Positions 1-7,024 of a stretch of DNA of 10,337 nucleotides are shown here, piece after piece. The number at the start of each line of letters is the position of its first letter. Positions within the stretch are counted from its first letter, which is position 1. The DNA is from an uncultured Treponema sp. (GTDB taxonomy: Bacteria; Spirochaetota; Spirochaetia; Treponematales; Treponemataceae). Where the stretch lies: the NCBI GenBank assembly GCA_937902445.1, contig CALELJ010000311.1, forward strand, positions 1-10,337, read 5' to 3'. A program made the translations under genes and the position numbers. A model generated the notes under the pieces. It was not told where the DNA came from and did no database searches. It was given only the letters and a program-made list of their open reading frames with translations.

Positions 1-342
1 GAAATTTCAGGCTATGTTACTGCCGGAGATGTTGGAGCCGCAATCCTTTCTAAAAGCGGAAAGATCTACACTGGAGTCTGCATCGACACATGTTCGACCC
101 TGGGAATCTGTGCTGAACGCAACGCAATCTTCAACATGATCACCAACGGGGAACAGGAATTCACAAAGGTGGTCGCCGTTCTTCCTGACGGATCATCAGG
201 TGCTCCCTGCGGTGCATGCCGTGAACTTATGATCCAGCTGATGCCAAAGGCCTACAAGGATATCGAAATCCTAATGGACTACAACTCAGAAAGAATTGTA
301 AAACTTGGAGACATCTGCCCAGAATGGTGGATTCAGGAATAA
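1..342 (+). CDS. Cytidine deaminase-fold protein, 5' end outside window
   Basis: Zinc-dependent nucleoside/nucleobase-type deaminase, cytosolic. The frame is open from base 1 to the TAA at 340-342, so at least 113 residues are present and the N-terminus is missing. The zinc/catalytic motif C-A-E is at 109-117 and the second zinc motif P-C-G-A-C at 205-219, giving three cysteine ligands and a catalytic Glu, as in the small tetrameric cytidine deaminases and blasticidin-S deaminase. The ribose-binding N-x-E motif of true cytidine deaminases (N-I-E-N-A-S in B. subtilis Cdd, from memory) reads C-I-D-T-C-S here. The fold and chemistry are therefore well supported but the substrate is not; it may be a BSD-like or unassigned deaminase. 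The gene ends 22 bases before the stop of the convergent GGDEF gene, with no terminator hairpin between them. Confidence 0.88.
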   Translation, partial: EISGYVTAGDVGAAILSKSGKIYTGVCIDTCSTLGICAERNAIFNMITNGEQEFTKVVAVLPDGSSGAPCGACRELMIQLMPKAYKDIEILMDYNSERIVKLGDICPEWWIQE

Positions 343-364
343 TTTTAGAAACATACAGCAAACT

Positions 365-1897
365 TTAATTTTCCGGTTTGCCTTCTCTCTTTGACTGGTA
401 GAAATTGCTTTTTGCTTCGTACATGCGCTTGTCCGCAATTTTTGCCAGCTCAAGGATCATCTGACCAGGGAATTCTCTTTTCGAAACTGCTCCGGCGGAA
501 ATGGACATCTCGTTGATTTTTGACCCTTTCCAGTTTTTCACTTCCGTAGCAAACCGGTCTTTTACACTTGTAAATTCATCATCTCCAATATTGATTATGG
601 CAATGAATTCATCCCCACCTGTCCTGAATGTGGAACCATATTTTCCAAAGCATTTTTTTATGCAACTGGCGGCACCCTTTATGAGCTCATCGCCGGCCTC
701 ATGTCCAAGGTTGTCGTTCACCTGCTTAAGTCCGTTCACGTCAAAGGAAATATAAACCATGTCATCTGGAATTCCCTTGTCCTGAAGTTCCGCAATCTTT
801 ATTTCATAGGCACGTCGGTTTTCAAATTCGGTCATGGCATCAGTCAACGCCATGTGTTCGATCTTTTTTGCGTGCTGGTATTCTTCCGTGATGTTATCAA
901 GAATGTAAAGCTTCCCGATTTTTTTATTCCGCCTGACAAGATCTGTGGCCCTGGGTTTATAAATCCTGTCAAAACTTTTGATCACATCATTTTCAGATAT
1001 TTTCTTTCTGATGATTTCAAGGATCTGGTTCGATACCGTACTTATAATACCGCAATCGCACTGCGTAGAATCAGTTCCGTTTTTCATATCGGCCAACGCA
1101 TTGCATATCTTTTCGGCAGGGTCATTTCTGTAAATTATCTGATCATCATTGCTTACGGCAAGAAGACCTGCATAGATGTTGTCGGTGACATATTCATTGA
1201 CCGCCTCAAGGACTTCAAGCAGATCATATTTGACAACCGCAACCATCATTATGAAAGTACAGATCATGTATGCGATCGCAGTCGTGTCATAGCCGCCGGA
1301 AATTCCGGAAAGGAAAATGATGAATCCTGCCATGGAAATCAGTGCACAGGCCAATATAAGGATTGTACGGATTTCTCCATCCCTGCTCTTTGATTTGATC
1401 CTCTGGTGGATTACGATTGCAAACACGGCAATCATGTACAGAACAAGAAAGCCCGTGTAGATATGGTAGAAAATTCCATGGCCGTAAATGTTATGGGGGA
1501 AAAGACCGTCAACAGTATAAGTTATGCTTGTATAGAAAAGAGTGTGATATTCGCACGTAAAGACCAAGAGAAAAATGACAACATGAAGTCCTGCAAGAAA
1601 ATACTGGGTCCGCCTTTTCATCTTTATATTGAAATATTGTATCGTAAAGCATAGCAGCGAAAAGGGAATGAACACCTTGCCGAGGTAGGCGAATTTTGTT
1701 CCGATAAGAATTTCACCGGAAGTCTTTGCCGTCATCTCAACAAGATATCCGATATTATTGATCAAGGTCGCAAGACTGTAGAGAAAAAGATTTGAATATG
1801 TTTTCTGCTTCCACGTTGTAAAAAGATATATGGTCGTAAAAAATAGCATGAGTACGCTAACGGCCTGAAGCACAACAGAAAGCTTATAAATCCCCAT
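365..1897 (-). CDS. Membrane-bound diguanylate cyclase (7TM sensor + GGDEF)
   Basis: Predicted to make cyclic di-GMP from two GTP under control of a membrane sensor. Of 510 residues, about 1-225 form seven hydrophobic helices of the histidine-kinase N-terminal 7TM type. About 235-345 is a PAS-like linker region with weak sequence signal. About 350-505 is the GGDEF domain. It opens with the L-T-D-A-M-T signature ending in N-R-R-A, has the metal-binding Asp near D386 (S-F-D-V-N-G), and carries an intact G-G-D-E-F at 427-431, so catalysis should be possible. The inhibitory RxxD site that normally lies nine residues before GG reads GKYG, so c-di-GMP feedback through the usual I-site is unlikely. 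The ATG at 1895-1897 is favoured because a -10-like TAGAAT ends seven bases before it; there is no Shine-Dalgarno. It stands alone, downstream of and in the same direction as the decarboxylase gene. The ligand sensed by the 7TM part is unknown. Confidence 0.92.
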   Translation of the reverse strand: MGIYKLSVVLQAVSVLMLFFTTIYLFTTWKQKTYSNLFLYSLATLINNIGYLVEMTAKTSGEILIGTKFAYLGKVFIPFSLLCFTIQYFNIKMKRRTQYFLAGLHVVIFLLVFTCEYHTLFYTSITYTVDGLFPHNIYGHGIFYHIYTGFLVLYMIAVFAIVIHQRIKSKSRDGEIRTILILACALISMAGFIIFLSGISGGYDTTAIAYMICTFIMMVAVVKYDLLEVLEAVNEYVTDNIYAGLLAVSNDDQIIYRNDPAEKICNALADMKNGTDSTQCDCGIISTVSNQILEIIRKKISENDVIKSFDRIYKPRATDLVRRNKKIGKLYILDNITEEYQHAKKIEHMALTDAMTEFENRRAYEIKIAELQDKGIPDDMVYISFDVNGLKQVNDNLGHEAGDELIKGAASCIKKCFGKYGSTFRTGGDEFIAIINIGDDEFTSVKDRFATEVKNWKGSKINEMSISAGAVSKREFPGQMILELAKIADKRMYEAKSNFYQSKREGKPEN

Positions 1898-1927
1898 GCA
1901 AAAAATTCTAACACAAGATATCGGTTT
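1898..1927 (-). promoter_or_regulatory. Putative leaderless promoter of the GGDEF gene
   Basis: On the minus strand TAGAAT (1905-1910) lies seven bases before the ATG. Seventeen bases further upstream is TAGAAA, four of six matches to TTGACA. Transcription would begin at or one base before the start codon. No Shine-Dalgarno sequence precedes the ATG. The -35 match is weak. Confidence 0.4.
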
Positions 1928-1968
1928 TTTCTAGATTATGCGGAATGTAGGTTGCATTTCTGCTACTT

Positions 1969-3060
1969 TTATTTGCACCCCATCTCCACCGGCAGAGGAC
2001 TTCTTATGAAGCTGTTGGAAAAGCATAGCGAGTAAGCCCCAACATTCTTGAAGACAACAAAATCTCCCACCGCAAGTTTTCCGTTGAATCCTTTTTTCAT
2101 GATGTCATTTTCAAGACAGGTGCATCCTGTAATCGTAAAATTGCCGAGCATTTTCTGGGTGAGCCCACCGCTGACGATTTCAAAATTGACGCTGTCACTC
2201 AAAGACGGAATCATCATGTCCTTGAAACTTACATCCAGAACCACAAATCCATTTTCCTTGATGTGAAGAACCTTCGCCACAATGTCAAAAGCACTTGCTG
2301 CAATTGCAGTTCCGCATTCAAGAATTATTTTTTTGTTTTCAAGACGGAACCTATGCAAGGTCTCATGGATTGCCCCGGCCACATTTTGAAAATCAATTTC
2401 TTCCCCTGCTGAATTTTTACGCGGATCGATTTTCTCAAAGCTGCCTGCAAGACTTCCACCAAAATCAAGATATTCTATGGAAGGAAAATCCATGGCCGCC
2501 TTTGAAAGCCCCTCAGCCTTTTTGATCCAGAACTTCTTCTGCTTCGTCGCCGTAAAATGACAGGAAAGTCCCCTGACTGCAATCCTGCCTTCCCGAGAAA
2601 GTTCCACTGCCTTTTCATACAGGGCGGAACCATTCTCAATGCCAAAGCGCGACCTGATTCCATTGCCGACATCAAATGAAAGCCTGAGTCCCACGGCAAG
2701 GGGAATTCCATTTTCGTTGTAGTATTCTTCAGCCCAGGAAAGCTCTTCTTCATTATCAAGATTGACGATGCCACCTGCAAGGGCACAGCGATACATCAGA
2801 TCCTTTTCCTTGCAGACACCGTTGTAGATCATCCTGTCTTCGCGGAATCCGCATTCAAGGGCGGCCTCGTATTCTTCCGTCGAAACGACTTCCGCAACCA
2901 GATCGAGTTTTTTTATTTCTGACAGCACAAGAAGATGGGCATTTGTCTTGAAGGAATAGGCCAGGTCAAAATTTTCCAGGCGCCCTCCAAATTCATTTCG
3001 GATGCTTTCAACGTTCCGTCTGAGTTTTTCCGGATAAAATCTATAGCAGCGTGAATCCAT
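1969..3060 (-). CDS. Fold-type III PLP-dependent amino acid/polyamine decarboxylase
   Basis: Member of the DapDC/ornithine/carboxynorspermidine decarboxylase superfamily (alanine-racemase-like barrel plus beta domain), 363 residues, cytosolic. Visible landmarks: PLP Schiff-base lysine K38 in Y-S-F-K-T-N; S-R-F-G-I at 137-141; H168 in the H-F-T motif that stacks on PLP; glycine loop G-G-S-L-A-G at 201-206; E248; Cys C315 with D319, matching the C-x-x-x-D substrate motif; Y343 in G-A-Y. Two substrate/phosphate motifs are unusual: the EPGR motif reads E-C-G-T (248-251), and the residue after C315 is Leu instead of Asp or Glu. Both changes recall carboxynorspermidine decarboxylase (EPGE, CSCLAGD; from memory) more than DapDC or ODC, but overall similarity to NspC is not obvious. 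No lysA- or polyamine-pathway partner is adjacent. Decarboxylase chemistry is likely; the substrate is unresolved. Confidence 0.85.
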   Translation of the reverse strand: MDSRCYRFYPEKLRRNVESIRNEFGGRLENFDLAYSFKTNAHLLVLSEIKKLDLVAEVVSTEEYEAALECGFREDRMIYNGVCKEKDLMYRCALAGGIVNLDNEEELSWAEEYYNENGIPLAVGLRLSFDVGNGIRSRFGIENGSALYEKAVELSREGRIAVRGLSCHFTATKQKKFWIKKAEGLSKAAMDFPSIEYLDFGGSLAGSFEKIDPRKNSAGEEIDFQNVAGAIHETLHRFRLENKKIILECGTAIAASAFDIVAKVLHIKENGFVVLDVSFKDMMIPSLSDSVNFEIVSGGLTQKMLGNFTITGCTCLENDIMKKGFNGKLAVGDFVVFKNVGAYSLCFSNSFIRSPLPVEMGCK

Positions 3061-3095
3061 AAAGGAAATTTACCCCAAGGTCATTCTTGAGTCAA
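3061..3095 (-). promoter_or_regulatory. Putative leaderless promoter of the PLP decarboxylase
   Basis: On the minus strand TTGACT (3090-3095), a 17-base spacer, then TAAATT (3067-3072), which ends six bases before the ATG at 3058-3060. The -35 matches five of six and the spacing is ideal, so transcription should start essentially at the A of ATG. No Shine-Dalgarno sequence is present. Confidence 0.55.
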
Positions 3096-3152
3096 TTTGC
3101 AGCGCACCCATCTCCCCGAACATTTTCTGATTAATGCAATTCTTTAATTCCG

Positions 3153-3188
3153 TATACCTTGAAATTGCAACATGCTATAATCACTGCC
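3153..3188 (+). promoter_or_regulatory. Extended -10 promoter of the tandem GNAT genes
   Basis: TGC followed by a perfect TATAAT (3176-3181) forms an extended -10 element. Only a poor -35 (TATACC, 3153-3158) lies 17 bases upstream. The -10 ends seven bases before the ATG at 3189, implying a leaderless or one-base-leader mRNA. It lies in the 128-base divergent region shared with the decarboxylase promoter. A 7-bp inverted repeat (TGCAATT at 3135-3141, AATTGCA at 3163-3169) brackets the -35 position and could be an operator. Confidence 0.5.
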
Positions 3189-3701
3189 ATGAACATTACA
3201 TACCGCAAGGCAGAAGAAAAAGATTTTGACGGAATCATGAAGGTCATCCATGACGCACAGGCAACATTGAAGGAAGACGGAGTTGACCAATGGCAGGACG
3301 GTTTCCCAAGCGAAGATGTAGTCCATGAAGACATGAGTGTCCGTTCCGCATTTGTGATTCTTGCAGACGGAATTGTCTCAGGCTTTTTTGTCCTCGCCTT
3401 CGGAATTGAACCTGACTACGTGAAGCCGGTCCGCGGGGCATTTAAAAACAATGGGCCTTATGCCGCAATCCACAGAACCGCAATCTCAAAGGAATGCAAG
3501 GGCATGGGTCTTTCAAAATTCATGTTCCAGTCGGCATTTGCTGAAATAAAAAAAGCCGGTGTTGGTTACGCAAGAATCGATACCCACCACGACAACAAAA
3601 GGATGCGCCACATCATGGCACGTGAAGGTTTTGAGGAAACTGCGGTAATCGTTTTAAGCGCCAATGGGGACGAGCGCGTTGCGGCAGAGAAAAAGCTGTA
3701 G
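3189..3701 (+). CDS. GNAT-family N-acetyltransferase (first of tandem pair)
   Basis: Acetyl-CoA-dependent N-acetyltransferase of unknown substrate, 170 residues, no signal peptide or membrane segment. Acetyl-CoA binding motif A is seen as C-K-G-M-G-L-S around residues 103-109, following the H-R-T-A-I-S strand. The C-terminal half has R-I-D-T-H-H-D-N-K-R-M and E-G-F-E-E, which fit motif B of RimI-like GNATs. The Q-W-Q-D-G-F-P stretch near residue 40 is one I associate with a common GNAT subgroup in Gram-positive bacteria (from memory). The frame also has a TTG at 3159, but ATG 3189 is chosen because TATAAT at 3176-3181 would place transcription start at or beside it. It is followed after 22 bases by another GNAT gene, probably in one transcript, and is divergent from the PLP decarboxylase. 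Confidence 0.82.
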   Translation: MNITYRKAEEKDFDGIMKVIHDAQATLKEDGVDQWQDGFPSEDVVHEDMSVRSAFVILADGIVSGFFVLAFGIEPDYVKPVRGAFKNNGPYAAIHRTAISKECKGMGLSKFMFQSAFAEIKKAGVGYARIDTHHDNKRMRHIMAREGFEETAVIVLSANGDERVAAEKKL

Positions 3702-3723
3702 ATGAAAATTGGTGAAGATTACT

Positions 3724-4308
3724 ATGGAAAAATTTGATTTCAATAATTCTAAATTCCTCAATGCATTAATAGACAGAGTTGTTGAACTCTGGTCCCCGCC
3801 CACAGAGGATATGGCTTTCCGGCGTCTTTATGTGGAGGCCATTATCCGGCAGAATGCAGCAGACAACGACATGCAGTTCCAGCTTTCAGATAATGACGGG
3901 CTTTGTTCCATTGCCTTTGCTTCAAGGCTTGGGGAACACACCCCATGGTACGGATGGTGGCAGGAAAAGTTTGATGCGCTTCCGGAAGAATTCCAGAAGA
4001 TGCTTTCATTGAGCCGTGACTATCTTTCCATGATGGATGAGAAGACCTACCGCTACATGAATGAAGACGACGTAAAATTAAGTCTCTTTGTAAGCACAAA
4101 ACCTGGCTGGGGGAAACCTGTCCTTGAGGGGGCAATGGATTTTTTCAGGGCGAAGGGATTTTCAAACATGTACCTCTGGACTGACTGCGAATGCAATGTT
4201 GAATGGTATGTGAGCCGAGGATATGAACTTGTGGAAGAAGGAACATATGAACCTTTCTCTACACCCGAAGAACCTTATAAAACTTTTATTTTTAGAAAGA
4301 ATCTTTAA
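3724..4308 (+). CDS. GNAT-family N-acetyltransferase (second of tandem pair)
   Basis: 194-residue GNAT-like protein, substrate unknown. The C-terminal half shows the fold: a beta strand V-K-L-S-L-F-V, the acetyl-CoA loop K-P-G-W-G-K at 126-131 in place of the canonical Q/RxxGxG, then helix, the strand M-Y-L-W-T-D-C, and the W-Y-V-S-R-G-Y-E-L motif typical of GNAT motif B. The N-terminal half, about 100 residues, is rich in Trp and acidic residues and is not one I recognise; it may contribute to substrate binding. In-frame TTG (3709) and GTG (3712) codons exist upstream, but ATG 3724 has GGTGAAG (3711-3717) in Shine-Dalgarno position. It is not a duplicate of the preceding GNAT: the two share only fold-level features. 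No terminator is visible after it apart from the inverted repeat starting at 4323. Confidence 0.75.
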   Translation: MEKFDFNNSKFLNALIDRVVELWSPPTEDMAFRRLYVEAIIRQNAADNDMQFQLSDNDGLCSIAFASRLGEHTPWYGWWQEKFDALPEEFQKMLSLSRDYLSMMDEKTYRYMNEDDVKLSLFVSTKPGWGKPVLEGAMDFFRAKGFSNMYLWTDCECNVEWYVSRGYELVEEGTYEPFSTPEEPYKTFIFRKNL

Positions 4309-4322
4309 GCAATCCAGGACGG

Positions 4323-4374
4323 TTCGACTACGCTCACCGATCCTGCCTTCTTAGGGTCCCTGAGCGTAGTCGAA
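4323..4374. repeat. Long imperfect-loop inverted repeat (REP-like intergenic element)
   Basis: Perfect 14-bp inverted repeat: TTCGACTACGCTCA at 4323-4336 and TGAGCGTAGTCGAA at 4361-4374. Inside it, after a symmetric CC/CC internal loop, GATCCT (4339-4344) pairs with AGGGTC (4353-4358) with one G-U, leaving an 8-base loop. No T-run follows on either strand, so it is not a classic intrinsic terminator. It is GC-richer than its AT-rich surroundings. From memory, near-identical arms are seen as dispersed intergenic palindromes in several bacterial phyla; only one copy is in this window. It occupies most of the gap between the GNAT pair and the nnr operon. Confidence 0.8.
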
Positions 4375-4408
4375 GGGGCCTTCAATAATTTATTCATTCT
4401 CAATCTTT

Positions 4409-4426
4409 TGATATAATTTTCCCACC
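4409..4426 (+). promoter_or_regulatory. Extended -10 promoter of the nnr-lrgAB operon
   Basis: TGATATAAT (4409-4417) is an extended -10 with a perfect TATAAT at 4412-4417. It ends nine bases before the ATG at 4427, so the leader would be about three bases. The -35 region (near 4389-4394, TTTATT) is poor. The bases before the ATG are CCCACC, with no Shine-Dalgarno. Confidence 0.5.
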
Positions 4427-5926
4427 ATGAAAAAACTTTTTTTAGATTCCCGTCCAATGGATAAAAAGGCACGTGAAGATTTCTGCCTCACGGAAGAACT
4501 GATGATGGAAAACGCAGCTGCCGCCCTTGAGAATGCAGTGCTGCCCCATGTCTTTCATGAAAGTTCCCGCTACATTGACCGGCCTCATGTCCTTGTACTT
4601 TGCGGAGCCGGGAACAACGGTGCCGACGGATATGCACTTGCCCGCCGTCTTGTCTGCCACGAATTCTGCGTCACCTGCTGCGTCGTGGATGAACCAAAGA
4701 CGGAACTCTGCCAGCTGCAGAAAAAGCGTGCAGAATTTTCAGGCGTAATGTTCACCGACCTTTATTCCCTTGATGATTTTATAGAAGAAAAAAGCTTTGA
4801 CATTTCAGTGGTCGTGGACTGCATTTTTGGAGCAGGATTCCGCCAGCCATTGCCTGCCCACGTGGAAGCAATCTTAAAATCCGTTGCTTCCATTGATGCG
4901 CACAAAATCGCCTGCGACATTCCCACAGGACTTGATGCATACGGAAACGGAAATCTTGCATTTGAAGCGGACGAAACGATAACCATGGGTTCGCTCAAAC
5001 TTGCTCTCTACAGCGACAGGGCAAAAGACTGCACTGGAAAAATCACCCTTGCAAATCTTGGAATCTCGCAGACCAACTTTGAGCACGAAAGCAAATTCCT
5101 TGCCGACGCATACCTTCTTGAAAAAGACGACATGGAACTTCCATGGCGCAGAAAACAGAATGTAAACAAGGGATCCTTTGGACATGCCGTAGTTGCCTGC
5201 GGTGAAAAACCGGGAGCTGCAAACATCGCAGCAAATGCCGCCTTAAACTTTGGCGCAGGACTTGTTTCACTTGTGGGAACTGACAGAAGCAATTCCATGA
5301 GCATAATGGCTTCCATGGAAATGCCTGGAAACACAAGTGCGGTTTCCATAGGTTCCGGCTTGGGACGCGAAAACAAGGACTGCGAAAAATATCTTTGCTG
5401 GCTTGAGGAAAACAAAAAAATTCCTTTTGTTCTTGATGCCGACATTTTCTACCACAGAGAAATTAAAACTTTCCTTGAACATGAATGCAGTGACGAAAAA
5501 AAATGCCGCGCAATACTCACACCGCACCCAAAGGAATTTTCCGTTCTTCTTGAAAACTGCGGTCTTGGAACTTTTACCACGGCCCAGGCTGTCGAACAGC
5601 GTATTGAACTTGCTAAAAAGTTCGCAGAAAATTTCAAAGGCTGCGTGCTTATTTTAAAAGGTGCGGTTACGACAATCGCCTGCTGGTCAGCAAAGGAAAA
5701 CCGTCCATGCATCTACCTTGATCCCCACGGAACAAATGCCCTTGCAAAGGCAGGCAGCGGTGATGTCCTTGCAGGACTCTGTCTTGCTTTGCTTGCCCAG
5801 GGCTACAATGCAATCAACGCAGCCATAACGGCAAACCTTGCCCACAGTTTTGCGTCAAAAAAACATGAAGGAAGTTTCGCCCTGACACCAGAAAAAATAA
5901 TAGAAGAAATTGGATTATTAAAATGA
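4427..5926 (+). CDS. nnr: Bifunctional NAD(P)H-hydrate repair enzyme (epimerase + dehydratase)
   Basis: Repairs hydrated, inactive NADHX/NADPHX. The N-terminal YjeF_N domain (about 1-215) epimerises the R form to the S form; the C-terminal ribokinase-like domain (about 225-497) dehydrates S-NAD(P)HX using ADP or ATP. Visible N-domain motifs: M-E-N-A near residue 28, G-A-G-N-N-G-A-D-G at 60-68 (canonical GAGNNGGDG with one G to A), C-D-I-P-T-G-L-D at 163-170. C-domain motifs: N-K-G-S-F-G at 247-252, L-D-A-D, T-P-H-P-K-E-F, L-K-G-A, and G-S-G-D-V-L-A-G at 443-450 with the catalytic-type Asp D446. At 499 residues it is the usual length of the bacterial fusion protein. It is the first gene of an operon and its stop overlaps the lrgA start by four bases (ATGA). 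The start is supported by the adjacent -10 element. Confidence 0.95.
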   Translation: MKKLFLDSRPMDKKAREDFCLTEELMMENAAAALENAVLPHVFHESSRYIDRPHVLVLCGAGNNGADGYALARRLVCHEFCVTCCVVDEPKTELCQLQKKRAEFSGVMFTDLYSLDDFIEEKSFDISVVVDCIFGAGFRQPLPAHVEAILKSVASIDAHKIACDIPTGLDAYGNGNLAFEADETITMGSLKLALYSDRAKDCTGKITLANLGISQTNFEHESKFLADAYLLEKDDMELPWRRKQNVNKGSFGHAVVACGEKPGAANIAANAALNFGAGLVSLVGTDRSNSMSIMASMEMPGNTSAVSIGSGLGRENKDCEKYLCWLEENKKIPFVLDADIFYHREIKTFLEHECSDEKKCRAILTPHPKEFSVLLENCGLGTFTTAQAVEQRIELAKKFAENFKGCVLILKGAVTTIACWSAKENRPCIYLDPHGTNALAKAGSGDVLAGLCLALLAQGYNAINAAITANLAHSFASKKHEGSFALTPEKIIEEIGLLK

Positions 5927-6315
5927 AATACGTAAAACAGTTTTGCATAATACTTGCATTTTCCTTCACGGGAGAATTGCTGAACCGTCTTTTGCCATTA
6001 CCGGTGCCATCAAGCATCTACGGACTTGTGCTTCTTTTTCTTGCCCTGGAATTCAGGATTCTTAAAGTCGACCACATCAGGGAGGTTTCAAAATTCCTTC
6101 TTGGAATCATGACGATTTTTTTTGTTCCGTCCAGCGTCGGATTCATCAATGCCTTGCCTCTGATGAAAAAATACGGACTGCAGTTCACTTTCATCGGCAT
6201 AGTCTCGACGGTCCTAGTCTTTGCAGTCACCGGTCAGGTAACCCAGCTTCTCATGAAGATACGCGGCAAAAATGTTCCGGCTGAAAAAAATGAAAATGAA
6301 GGAGAAACAAAATGA
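5923..6315 (+). CDS. lrgA: LrgA/CidA family membrane protein
   Basis: Small integral membrane protein, 130 residues, four predicted hydrophobic helices (roughly 5-22, 28-47, 60-82, 90-112) and a charged C-terminal tail rich in Lys and Glu. The family hallmark is the helix 1-2 region with L-P-L-P-V-P-S-S-I-Y-G-L, followed by E/K-rich loops and F-L-L-G-I-M-T-I-F-F-V-P. LrgA/CidA proteins are holin-like and act with LrgB/CidB; in Gram-positive bacteria the pair has been linked to autolysis control and to pyruvate uptake. The ATG overlaps the nnr stop and its own stop overlaps lrgB, so translation is coupled through all three genes. The Shine-Dalgarno is weak, consistent with coupling. Confidence 0.92.
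   Translation: MKYVKQFCIILAFSFTGELLNRLLPLPVPSSIYGLVLLFLALEFRILKVDHIREVSKFLLGIMTIFFVPSSVGFINALPLMKKYGLQFTFIGIVSTVLVFAVTGQVTQLLMKIRGKNVPAEKNENEGETK
6301..6311 (+). promoter_or_regulatory. Ribosome binding site of lrgB
   Basis: GGAG at 6301-6304, seven bases before ATG 6312. It is the clearest Shine-Dalgarno in the window and contrasts with the first genes of transcription units, which have none. Confidence 0.65.
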
Positions 6316-7004
6316 AAGATCTTTTTATGAACTCCGCTCTTTTTGGAACTACGCTTACCCTTTCCACATTTCTTCTTGGCCGTGTGATTCACAGAAAAAC
6401 AAATTTCTTTCTTTTCAGTCCTCTTCTTGTATCGGTCACCCTGTGCATCGTCACTCTGCTACTGATGAAAATTCCATATGAAAATTATCTTGTTGGCGGA
6501 AACTGGATCGGCTTTCTTTTGACTCCTTCCACCGTCTGTCTTGCTGTTCCATTATATGAGCAGTTTGAGAAACTAAAGAAAAACTGGTATGCGATTTTAG
6601 GCGGAATCATTTCGGGCGTACTTGCAAACCTGACATTCATTTTTGCAATGTGCCTTGTTTTTAAAATCGGCCACAATGAATATGTTTCCCTTCTCCCAAA
6701 ATCCATTACGACTGCCATTGCCCTTGCCCTTACCGATGAATTCCACGGCTTTGTTCCCATTACAGTCATGATGGTAATCATCACCGGAAACCTTGGAAAT
6801 CTTTTTGCGCCACAACTTTGCAGGCTGTTCCATATAAATGATCCGGTTGCCCGCGGTGTTGCAACGGGAACTTCAAGCCATGCCCTTGGAACAGCAAAGG
6901 CAATTGAGATGGGAGACATTGAAGGTGCCATGAGCGGCCTGTCCATTGCGGTGACAGGATTGCTTACGGTTGTCTTTGCGCCATTCTTCATCAACCTGAT
7001 TTAA
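6312..7004 (+). CDS. lrgB: LrgB/CidB family membrane protein
   Basis: Partner of LrgA in the cytoplasmic membrane; 230 residues, mostly hydrophobic, six to seven predicted helices. Family signatures are clear: L-L-P-K-S-I-T-T-A-I-A in the middle and A-R-G-V-A-T-G-T-S-S-H-A-L-G-T-A-K-A near the C-terminus, followed by M-S-G-L-S-I-A. Length matches the family. Known roles of LrgAB-type pairs (murein hydrolase regulation, pyruvate transport) come from other organisms; nothing here decides between them. It is the last gene of the nnr-lrgA-lrgB operon and is closed by a terminator 20 bases after its stop. No LytST/CidR regulator is adjacent, unlike the classic arrangement. Confidence 0.93.
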   Translation: MKDLFMNSALFGTTLTLSTFLLGRVIHRKTNFFLFSPLLVSVTLCIVTLLLMKIPYENYLVGGNWIGFLLTPSTVCLAVPLYEQFEKLKKNWYAILGGIISGVLANLTFIFAMCLVFKIGHNEYVSLLPKSITTAIALALTDEFHGFVPITVMMVIITGNLGNLFAPQLCRLFHINDPVARGVATGTSSHALGTAKAIEMGDIEGAMSGLSIAVTGLLTVVFAPFFINLI

Positions 7005-7024
7005 TTTATTGTTTTAAATTGCTT

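Noticed and set aside
701..1393. 230-codon + strand open frame
   Set aside because: Antisense to the well-supported GGDEF gene; product has no family features and reflects codon bias of the true gene.
4323..4374. Inverted repeat as intrinsic terminator of the GNAT pair
   Set aside because: Strong stem but no T-run on either side; better described as a REP-like element, though some termination is not excluded.
6485..6994. 169-codon - strand open frame
   Set aside because: Lies wholly within lrgB on the opposite strand, with no recognisable features.
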